From an uncultured Bacilli bacterium (GTDB lineage Bacteria > Bacillota_I > Bacilli_A > RF39 > UBA660): a stretch of 28,268 bases of DNA. Positions within the stretch are counted from its first letter, which is position 1. The number at the start of each line of letters is the position of its first letter. The notes beneath the pieces were generated by a model. The model was not told where the DNA came from. It did not search any database and saw only the letters and a list, made by a program, of their open reading frames with translations. Of this stretch, positions 22,392 through 28,268 are shown one piece after another. Location: contig CALVHJ010000002.1 in assembly GCA_944327425.1 (NCBI GenBank), positions 1-28,268 on the forward strand. Reading direction: 5' to 3'. Both the position numbers and the translations under genes were made by a program.

Positions 22392-23042
22392 ATGGATTTA
22401 TTAAATGTTATATTTAGAACATTATTCTTTTATTTTTTTATAACTCTAGCATACCGTATCATGGGTAAAAGAGAAGTAGGTCAATTAGGTATAATAGATT
22501 TAATTGTCTCAATACTTATCGCTGAATTAGTAGCTATAAGTATTGAAAACAAAAGTGATCCAATTATCCTTACTATTGTTCCCATCTGTTTATTAGTAGC
22601 TCTAGAACTCATATTAGCTTATATTTCTATAAAATCTCGAACATTCCGTACCATTTTTGGGGGCAAACCATCTTTAATTATTGTTAATGGTAAAATTAAT
22701 TATCATGAAATGGTTAAACAACGTTATAGCATGGATGATTTATTATTAAGTCTAAGACAAAAAGAAATAAGAAACATTGAAGATGTTGAATATGCCTTTT
22801 TAGAACCCAATGGTAAACTATCTATTTTTAAATACAATTTCTTTAAAATAAAAAGTGCCTATCCTATGCCTTTAATTGTTGATGGAACTATCCAAGATAA
22901 AGCCTTAAAATATATTCACAAAACCAAACCATGGTTAGAAAGAGAACTAGAAAAAAAGAAATTAGCTTTAAAAGATGTCTTTTATGCCTTTTATAAAGGA
23001 GGCAAAATATACCTAGTTAAAAAAAGTGAAACAATAAAATAA
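22392..23042 (+). CDS. DUF421 membrane protein (YetF/YcaP family)
   Basis: The 216-residue protein has three N-terminal membrane helices (about 4-22, 36-50 and 58-78) and a C-terminal soluble domain. Typical DUF421 segments are YRIMGKREVGQLGIIDLIV, then GGKPSLIIVNGKINYHEMVK, MDDLLLSLRQKEIRNIEDVEYAFLE and PNGKLSIF. B. subtilis YetF-type proteins belong here and are connected with spore membranes and stress; their molecular role is unsettled. The ATG at 22392 follows AGGTGAT; the longer frame from 22359 lacks a ribosome site and adds residues ahead of the normal start. It is divergent from the membrane-protein gene at 21948, and no terminator is visible after it. Confidence 0.88.
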   Translation: MDLLNVIFRTLFFYFFITLAYRIMGKREVGQLGIIDLIVSILIAELVAISIENKSDPIILTIVPICLLVALELILAYISIKSRTFRTIFGGKPSLIIVNGKINYHEMVKQRYSMDDLLLSLRQKEIRNIEDVEYAFLEPNGKLSIFKYNFFKIKSAYPMPLIVDGTIQDKALKYIHKTKPWLERELEKKKLALKDVFYAFYKGGKIYLVKKSETIK

Positions 23043-23059
23043 AAAGAGCTATAAAAGTA

Positions 23060-23088
23060 TTGAAAAAAGTTCGATAATTTGGTAATAT
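23060..23088 (+). promoter_or_regulatory. Sigma-A promoter of the TasA/camelysin-like gene
   Basis: TTGAAA (23060-23065) and TAATAT (23083-23088) are 17 nt apart, 26 nt before the ATG at 23115. Confidence 0.65.
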
Positions 23089-23114
23089 TAAGACATAATA
23101 TGGAGGTAATATTA

Positions 23115-23705
23115 ATGAATATTGGAAAGAAGAATTTGATTTTAGCAATTGTCTTATGTATTTCCATTACCGTAATAGGTGTATCTTTTGCTTATTTTAC
23201 CAGTAGTATCAATGTGGGAGGCTCAGGTAGTAGTGTTGATTTAAATACAGAAAGTGATTTTATAAAAGTAGTGTATGATGCTGGCGTAAGTTCTCTTACT
23301 CTTGAAAATGCTATGCCAGGAGAGGGAAGCAGCAAGGGCTTTACAGTAAGCATAACGCCAACTACTACGGAAAACACTGCTACTTATAGTATATATTTAG
23401 ATATTACGAGTAATACTTTTGAAAAATGTAGTAGTTCTAATCAAAGTGCTACCAATAATTGTACTATTGGTGCTAATGAAGTAACTTATTCTTTAAAAGA
23501 TGCCAGTAACAATAGTGTGTTAGCCAGTGGTGATTTAACTGAGGCAAGTGGTAGAATTCTTTTATTAAGAGAAAATAAAACGGTAAGTGGTGCTACCACT
23601 TATACTTATAATTTAGAAATTACTTATGTTAATACTGGAGCTGAACAAAATCATAATCAAAATAAAACTTTAAATGGTTCAATTAAGGTTGAATTTAGTG
23701 AATAA
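23115..23705 (+). CDS. Secreted TasA/camelysin-like protein
   Basis: The 196-residue protein starts with a short basic head and a signal helix that runs into VSFAYFTSS. This 'FAYFT' ending is the hallmark of the TasA/CalY (camelysin) family and related exported proteins, which SipW-type signal peptidases process. The rest is Ser/Thr/Asn-rich and strand-like, with SVDLNTESDFIKVVYD, NAMPGEGSSKGFTVSI and a final YVNTGAEQNHN ... GSIKVEF, consistent with the TasA beta-sandwich. TasA proteins form matrix fibres. Only two Cys are seen in the mature part (KCSSSNQSATNNC). AGGTA/GGAGG precedes the ATG at 23115; the longer frame from 23079 adds residues before the signal peptide. It stands alone between a promoter and a strong terminator, and no sipW is seen in the window. 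Confidence 0.75.
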   Translation: MNIGKKNLILAIVLCISITVIGVSFAYFTSSINVGGSGSSVDLNTESDFIKVVYDAGVSSLTLENAMPGEGSSKGFTVSITPTTTENTATYSIYLDITSNTFEKCSSSNQSATNNCTIGANEVTYSLKDASNNSVLASGDLTEASGRILLLRENKTVSGATTYTYNLEITYVNTGAEQNHNQNKTLNGSIKVEFSE

Positions 23706-23726
23706 CGTAAATAAAATGTAAATAGG

Positions 23727-23763
23727 GTAGCTAGCATTCTTTTTATGCAGCTACTTTTTTTCT
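23727..23763 (+). terminator. Rho-independent terminator of the TasA-like gene
   Basis: GTAGCTAGCAT (23727-23737) pairs with ATGCAGCTAC (23745-23754) apart from one bulged A, followed by a run of T. It is the most GC-rich terminator in the window. Confidence 0.85.
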
Positions 23764-23770
23764 ATGATAA

Positions 23771-23799
23771 TAGACTAAATTTATTTTCTTTGATAAAAT
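23771..23799 (+). promoter_or_regulatory. Probable promoter of the fmt cluster
   Basis: TAGACT (23771-23776) and TAAAAT (23794-23799) are 17 nt apart, with TGA directly before the -10 as an extended -10. It lies just after the TasA-like terminator. Confidence 0.45.
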
Positions 23800-23815
23800 A
23801 ATAGTGGTGATTAAA

Positions 23816-24733
23816 TTGATAAAAACAATATTTATGGGAACTCCTGAATTTGCTGTTCCTATATTAGATACTTTAATAAAAACAAGCGAAGTAGTACTTG
23901 TGGTAACCAAGTCTGACAAATATGTTGGTCGAAAAAAAATCCTAACCCCATCTCCTGTAAAAGAATTTGCTCTAAAAAATAATATTCCCGTTTTAGAACC
24001 TCTAAAAATAAAAGAAGATTATGAATATCTAAAAAAATATCAACCGGATCTTATTGTAACTTGTGCTTATGGCCAGATATTACCTAAAGAAATTCTTGAC
24101 TTACCACCGCTTGGTTGTATCAATGTTCATGCTTCCTTGCTTCCTAAATATAGAGGAGGTGCACCTATTCATTATGCTTTACTAAATGGGGAAGAAAAAA
24201 CCGGTATTACTATTTATTATATGGATACTAATTTGGATACTGGTGATATAATATCATCAGCTTCCATACCTATTAAAGATGATGATAACATTATTACTTT
24301 AAGTAACAAATTAAGCCTTTTAGCTTCTAACTTATTAGCCGACACTCTTCCCACTATAATTAATAAAACATTTAAACGAGAACCACAAAATAATAATGAA
24401 GCAACATATGCTTATACCATAAAAAGAGAAGAAGAACATCTAGATTTTACTAAAACCGCCAAGGAAGTTTCTAATAGAGTAAGAGCCCTTTATCCAAGCA
24501 GTTATTTTCTTTTAAATAATGAAGAAGTAAAAGTTTTATCGGGTATTATTGGTGAAGATAGCTCTAATCCTCCTAAAAGTATAATATTAAAAAAAGATGC
24601 TTTAGGTATTACTTGTCAAGATAAAGTATATTACATTACCGAGTTAAAGCCTTTTGGCAAGAAAGCTATGAACATTAAAGATTATTTAAATGGGATAAAT
24701 AAAGATAAATTAATTAATAGTATTATAAAGTAG
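23816..24733 (+). CDS. fmt: Methionyl-tRNA formyltransferase
   Basis: The 305-residue enzyme transfers a formyl group from 10-formyltetrahydrofolate to initiator Met-tRNA. It opens with IFMGTPEFAVPILD and keeps the catalytic triad equivalents Asn103, His105 (NVHASLLPKYRGGAPI) and Asp141 (LDTGDI), followed by the C-terminal tRNA-binding domain. A TTG start at 23816 is chosen: GTGGTGAT lies 4-5 nt before it, and the protein then begins MIKTIFMGTP as relatives do. Starting at GTG 23804 would use the ribosome site itself. def, the usual partner, is not in front; the TasA-like gene is. The stop is 9 nt before the next start. Confidence 0.95.
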   Translation: MIKTIFMGTPEFAVPILDTLIKTSEVVLVVTKSDKYVGRKKILTPSPVKEFALKNNIPVLEPLKIKEDYEYLKKYQPDLIVTCAYGQILPKEILDLPPLGCINVHASLLPKYRGGAPIHYALLNGEEKTGITIYYMDTNLDTGDIISSASIPIKDDDNIITLSNKLSLLASNLLADTLPTIINKTFKREPQNNNEATYAYTIKREEEHLDFTKTAKEVSNRVRALYPSSYFLLNNEEVKVLSGIIGEDSSNPPKSIILKKDALGITCQDKVYYITELKPFGKKAMNIKDYLNGINKDKLINSIIK

Positions 24734-24742
24734 GTGATAATT

Positions 24743-25399
24743 TTGCATAAAGAAAAAAATATTAACAAACTTAAAGCCTGGCATCAAAACTTAAAAAAAA
24801 CACCTCGTGGCCAAGCTTATTTAAAATTAATATACTGGGGAATTTTCTTTCTTATTTTATTTATAATTCTAGCTTTTTCTATCGCTTTTAATAACAATAC
24901 CTCACAAGAAAATAATACTCAAGAACCCATAACCGAACCACCAACCGAAATAAAAGAAGAACCAATAACTTTAGGGGAGATGGAAAATAATTTATTAAAC
25001 AGTACTTACACCTATAAATATAATATTTTAATAAATGATATAACTTATTTATTTGAAGGAACAAAATATAATACCTATGAAGAAGGTTACAAAACTAGTA
25101 GTAATATAATAAAATATTACATAGATAACACTGGTACTTATCAAGTAATTGAAGACACTAGAATTCCTATAACTAACCTTTATGAAGGCTTAGATCCCAA
25201 TTTATTTAATATAGAATATTTATTTAATACCATTAATAATCTTAATTTAACAAGGAGTAGTAATACTTATTCTGCTCTAGATGAATACTATGAATATAAG
25301 CTTAATATTAATGACGAACAAATAACCAGTATAATAGTTACTAGTATAGATAAAACCATATCTTATGATTTAAATTTTGCTAACATAGAGGTGAATTAA
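24743..25399 (+). CDS. Small bitopic membrane protein of unknown function between fmt and rlmN
   Basis: The 218-residue protein has a basic cytoplasmic head (residues 1-30), one membrane helix (about 31-49), a Pro/Glu/Thr linker (TQEPITEPPTEIKEEP, about 60-76) and a strand-rich extracellular domain rich in Tyr, Asn and Thr. It probably starts at TTG 24743, 4 nt after AGGTGAT, like fmt. I do not recognise the family. The layout recalls the larger anchored protein at 5232, but I cannot show homology. In many Bacillota this place, between fmt and rlmN, is held by rsmB; here it is not. It is likely co-transcribed with its neighbours. Confidence 0.72.
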   Translation: MHKEKNINKLKAWHQNLKKTPRGQAYLKLIYWGIFFLILFIILAFSIAFNNNTSQENNTQEPITEPPTEIKEEPITLGEMENNLLNSTYTYKYNILINDITYLFEGTKYNTYEEGYKTSSNIIKYYIDNTGTYQVIEDTRIPITNLYEGLDPNLFNIEYLFNTINNLNLTRSSNTYSALDEYYEYKLNINDEQITSIIVTSIDKTISYDLNFANIEVN

Positions 25400-25400
25400 A

Positions 25401-26420
25401 ATGCCTAATATATATGGATTAACTAAAGAAGATTTAGAAAATTATTTTCTAAGTATTAATGATAAAAAATATCGTGCTATCCAAGTATACGAATGGTTAT
25501 ATAAAAAAAGAGTTAAAGATATTGATCTATTTAGTAACATAAAAAAGGAAATACGCGATAAATTAAAAAATGATTTTGATACTTATTTTCTTAAAATCGT
25601 CAAAAAAGAAGAAGATGGTTTAGCTAAAAAATATTTATTCAAATTATATGATGATGAATATATTGAAGCAGTTGTAATGGAACATGATTATGGTACAAGT
25701 ATTTGTGTATCTAGCCAAGTTGGTTGTAATATGGCCTGTCGTTTTTGTGAATCAGGCCGGCTAAAAAAAGTTAGAAATTTAGAGGCTTATGAAATGGTTG
25801 AACAAATACTAGCCGTTGAAGAAGATTTAGGTATTCGTCTTTATAGTGTTGTTATTATGGGAATAGGGGAACCTCTTGATAACTATGATAATGTTACCAA
25901 ATTTATTAAGATCATCAATGATCCTAAAGGTATTGAACTTGGAGCTAGGCACATAACTTTATCAACATGTGGCCTTGTTCCTAAAATTTATGAACTATCT
26001 CACTTTCCCATTCAAATTAATTTAGCTATTTCTCTTCATGCTCCCACTGATGAACTAAGAAATAAGCTCATGCCTGTAAACAAAGTGTATAATATTCCTA
26101 CCTTAATCACGGCAATCAAGGATTATTTGCAAGTTACAAGTAGACGAGTTACACTCGAATATGTTATGCTTAATAATGTAAATGATAGTATCGATCATGC
26201 TAAAGAATTAGCTCATCTTTTTAAAGGAATGAATATATATGTTAATTTAATTCCTTATAACGAAACTAATCATTTAGAATTTAATAGGAGTAGTAAAACC
26301 AAAATAAAAGCATTTTATGATGAACTGCGTAAAAATGGCATTAATGTAACTATTAGAAAAGAATTTGGTTCCAACATAGATGCCGCTTGTGGTCAATTAA
26401 GAGGGAGTATGAAGAAATGA
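25401..26420 (+). CDS. rlmN: Dual-specificity 23S rRNA/tRNA (adenine-C2)-methyltransferase RlmN
   Basis: The 339-residue radical-SAM enzyme has the CxxxCxxC cluster at Cys109, Cys113 and Cys116 (CNMACRFC), and both catalytic cysteines: Cys102 in ICVSSQVGC and Cys330 in AACGQL. Spacing matches E. coli RlmN (118/125/129/132/355). It methylates C2 of A2503 in 23S rRNA and of A37 in some tRNAs. The FCESGRLKKVRNL stretch after the cluster is the RlmN form, not Cfr. The start is 1 nt after the previous stop, with GAGGTGA before it. Its stop overlaps the prpC start (ATGA). Confidence 0.96.
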   Translation: MPNIYGLTKEDLENYFLSINDKKYRAIQVYEWLYKKRVKDIDLFSNIKKEIRDKLKNDFDTYFLKIVKKEEDGLAKKYLFKLYDDEYIEAVVMEHDYGTSICVSSQVGCNMACRFCESGRLKKVRNLEAYEMVEQILAVEEDLGIRLYSVVIMGIGEPLDNYDNVTKFIKIINDPKGIELGARHITLSTCGLVPKIYELSHFPIQINLAISLHAPTDELRNKLMPVNKVYNIPTLITAIKDYLQVTSRRVTLEYVMLNNVNDSIDHAKELAHLFKGMNIYVNLIPYNETNHLEFNRSSKTKIKAFYDELRKNGINVTIRKEFGSNIDAACGQLRGSMKK

Positions 26421-27169
26421 AATCATTTTATTTAACTGATACAGGACGTGTCCGTACCCATAACGAAGATTCTGTTACTATATTAAAAAATGCTAGTAAT
26501 GAATATTTAATGATTGTCTGTGATGGTATGGGAGGACATCGTAAAGGAGAAGTAGCCTCATCCATGGCTATTACTGCTTTAGGAAGCCGTTTTAATAAAA
26601 TATCAAGTATTGGCTCTAAATTAGACGCTGTAAATTGGTTAAATGACAATGTTAATGAAATAAATAAAAAGATATTGGAATATTCCACCAATAATCCCGA
26701 TTCAGTAGGAATGGGTACAACTCTAGTCGTAGCTCTTTTAACCCATGATTATTTAATATTTGGTAATATTGGTGATTCATCTGGATTTGTCATGAAAAAC
26801 CATCAACTTCACAAAGTAACTAAAGATCACACTTTAGTAAATCTCTTAGTACAAGCTGGTAATTTAACCGAAGAAGAGGCCAAATATCATCCTAAACGTA
26901 ATGTTTTAATGAAAGCTTTAGGAGCATCTGGAAGTGTAGATTTAGATATTTTTGATGTTGTTGACATGACTTTTGATGCTATTTTACTTTGTAGTGATGG
27001 TCTAACTAATATGCTTACCAAAGAACAAATTGAAAAAGTATTAAATGATCCTGAGTTAGAAATAGAGGAAAAAGTTAGCAAATTAATTCGCAAATGTAAT
27101 GCTAGAGGGGGTACAGATAATATATCAATTGCTTATTTAGTTATAAATGAAAGGAGTAAAGAATCATGA
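26417..27169 (+). CDS. prpC: PP2C-type Ser/Thr protein phosphatase PrpC (Stp)
   Basis: The 250-residue length is typical for Stp/PrpC. PP2C motifs are all present: TGRVRTHNEDS, VCDGMGGHRKGEVAS, GMGTTLVVALL, GNIGDSSGFV, TKDHTLVNLLV, RNVLMKALGA, LCSDGLTNML and GGTDNISIAYL. The aspartates of DGMGG, SDGL and GGTDN bind the metal pair. It removes phosphate from proteins phosphorylated by the kinase encoded next. The ATG at 26417 overlaps the rlmN stop (ATGA); the frame can be extended upstream, but that portion is inside rlmN. The kinase gene overlaps its stop in the same way. Confidence 0.96.
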   Translation: MKSFYLTDTGRVRTHNEDSVTILKNASNEYLMIVCDGMGGHRKGEVASSMAITALGSRFNKISSIGSKLDAVNWLNDNVNEINKKILEYSTNNPDSVGMGTTLVVALLTHDYLIFGNIGDSSGFVMKNHQLHKVTKDHTLVNLLVQAGNLTEEEAKYHPKRNVLMKALGASGSVDLDIFDVVDMTFDAILLCSDGLTNMLTKEQIEKVLNDPELEIEEKVSKLIRKCNARGGTDNISIAYLVINERSKES

Positions 27170-28268
27170 TTATGAAAGGTCAAAAGATTAGCGACCGTTA
27201 CCAAATAATAAAATCTATTGGTGAAGGCGGTATGGCTAATGTTTATCTTGCTTATGATACGATTCTTGATCGTAATGTGGCGGTAAAAGTTCTTCGCGGC
27301 GATTTATCAAATGATGAAAAATTTGTAAGACGTTTCCAAAGAGAAGCACTAGCAGCTTCCAGCCTAACTCATCCTAATATCGTCGAAGTATATGATGTTG
27401 GGGAAGATAATGGCGAATACTATATTGTTATGGAGTATATTGAAGGAAAACACTTAAAAAGCTTACTCAAAAAACGAGGTAAATTAACACTCAGTGAAGC
27501 CGTTGATATAATGCTTCAAATAACTGATGGTATGGCTGTTGCTCATGATTCATACATAATTCACCGTGATATTAAACCGCAAAATATTATGATTCTAGAA
27601 AATGGTTTAGTAAAAATTACTGATTTTGGTATAGCTATGGCGATGAATGCCACCCAGCTTACTCAAACCAATTCTGTCATGGGAAGTGTTCATTATCTTC
27701 CTCCCGAACAAGCAAGTGGCCAGGGATCAACCCTTCAAAGTGATATTTACTCAATGGGTATTGTAATGTATGAACTCTTAACCGGAGAGCTTCCTTTTAA
27801 AGGAGACAATGCTGTTGAAATAGCTTTGAAACATTTAAAAGAGCCAATCCCTGATATTCGGGAAAAGGTTCCTAATATTCCTAATAGTATTGTCAATATA
27901 ATAAAAAAATCTACCGCTAAAAATCCTAAAAACAGATACAATGATGCAAGAGAAATGCATGAGGATTTACTTACATGTCTTGATGATACTAGAGCAAGTG
28001 AGCCAATTATTAGTTTTAAATATCCGGAAACGGATACTGATGATACCAAAATTATGAAAATGGTTAAAGAAAGCAAAAAAGAGCAAAAAGACAAAATTAA
28101 AGAACAAGATGAAGAGATTATAGCTAAGAAGATAACGGGTGATGATTTGAAAAAACAAAACAAATTATTAATTATTTTAGCATTTATTTTTACTGGTTTA
28201 GTAGTAGGTATTACTTCATTAGTTGTCTTTATTCCTCTAATTACGGGAGGAAGTCAAATAGAAGTACC
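27166..28268 (+). CDS. prkC: PASTA-type Ser/Thr protein kinase PrkC (Stk), cut by the window end
   Basis: The first 367 residues are visible. The kinase domain (about 12-270) holds the Gly loop GEGGMANVYLA, Lys41 (VAVKVL), Glu60 (FQREALAASSL), HRD 133-135 (IIHRDIKPQN), DFG 153-155 and GSVHYLPPEQASG in the activation segment. A charged Lys/Glu juxtamembrane linker (about 285-330) and one membrane helix (about 333-357) follow. The outer PASTA repeats, expected after this, lie past the window. The enzyme senses wall fragments and phosphorylates wall, division and translation proteins. The start overlaps the prpC stop (ATGA), with AAAGGAG 9 nt upstream; an ATG two codons on is possible. Confidence 0.95.
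   Translation, partial: MIMKGQKISDRYQIIKSIGEGGMANVYLAYDTILDRNVAVKVLRGDLSNDEKFVRRFQREALAASSLTHPNIVEVYDVGEDNGEYYIVMEYIEGKHLKSLLKKRGKLTLSEAVDIMLQITDGMAVAHDSYIIHRDIKPQNIMILENGLVKITDFGIAMAMNATQLTQTNSVMGSVHYLPPEQASGQGSTLQSDIYSMGIVMYELLTGELPFKGDNAVEIALKHLKEPIPDIREKVPNIPNSIVNIIKKSTAKNPKNRYNDAREMHEDLLTCLDDTRASEPIISFKYPETDTDDTKIMKMVKESKKEQKDKIKEQDEEIIAKKITGDDLKKQNKLLIILAFIFTGLVVGITSLVVFIPLITGGSQIEV

Noticed and set aside
27747..28163. Long minus-strand open frame opposite the kinase gene
   Set aside because: It is antisense to a kinase domain with all catalytic motifs. Its Ser/Phe/Leu-rich product is typical of antisense reading of AT-rich coding DNA.
1..28268. Mycoplasma-type code with TGA as tryptophan
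   Set aside because: TGA ends several genes at exactly conserved C termini with ATGA overlaps to the next start, and tryptophan is encoded by TGG.

Overview
The window looks like chromosomal core sequence from a very AT-rich, Gram-positive-type bacterium of the Bacillota. TGA is used as a stop codon throughout (for example in the ATGA overlaps at the ends of engB, rlmN and prpC), so this is genetic code 11, not the Mycoplasma code. Gene order and protein flavour (mraZ-rsmH-ftsL-pbp; fmt..rlmN-prpC-prkC; a wall transpeptidase with a PASTA-like tail; anchored proteins with a 'WRIVRINGDG' core) suggest an uncultured, probably gut-associated member of the class Bacilli (RF39-like). That placement is inference. 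No prophage, transposase, CRISPR, tRNA or rRNA was recognised. Bases 1-84 hold nothing I can name, and no gene-free stretch exceeds 300 bases.

Layout. (1) 85-2510: a double-helix-turn-helix (HTH) regulator on the minus strand, divergent from a large membrane-anchored surface protein with a perfect consensus promoter. (2) 2548-9697: recO, a secreted membrane-tethered amidase, an anchored protein of unknown function, an HD-domain dNTPase, recX, and convergent prsA. (3) 9883-13402: two tiny cysteine/glycine-rich membrane proteins, then an operon of three unrecognised helical proteins. (4) 13459-17528: the cell-division cluster mraZ-rsmH-ftsL-pbp plus a 57-codon gene, preceded by five 10-bp-phased TGGTA/TGGGG boxes, a likely MraZ operator. 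(5) 17590-21103: a YdcF-type protein, then a tight operon of engB, a DEDDh exonuclease, an HExxH protein and a DUF1287-type papain-like protein. (6) 21097-21969: a second double-HTH regulator, divergent from an internally deleted remnant of the surface gene of region 1. (7) 21948-23763: a small four-helix membrane protein, a DUF421 protein and a TasA/camelysin-like secreted protein. (8) 23771 to the end: fmt, an unknown anchored protein, rlmN, prpC and the 5' part of prkC.

Together the genes cover envelope growth and its signalling (mraZ cluster, PrpC/PrkC, PrsA, surface proteins), DNA repair (RecO, RecX, exonuclease) and translation/ribosome functions (Fmt, RlmN, EngB, RsmH). The most distinctive element is the duplicated, divergent pair of regulator and anchored surface protein. 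One copy is intact. In the other, the surface gene has collapsed to its two ends joined out of frame.
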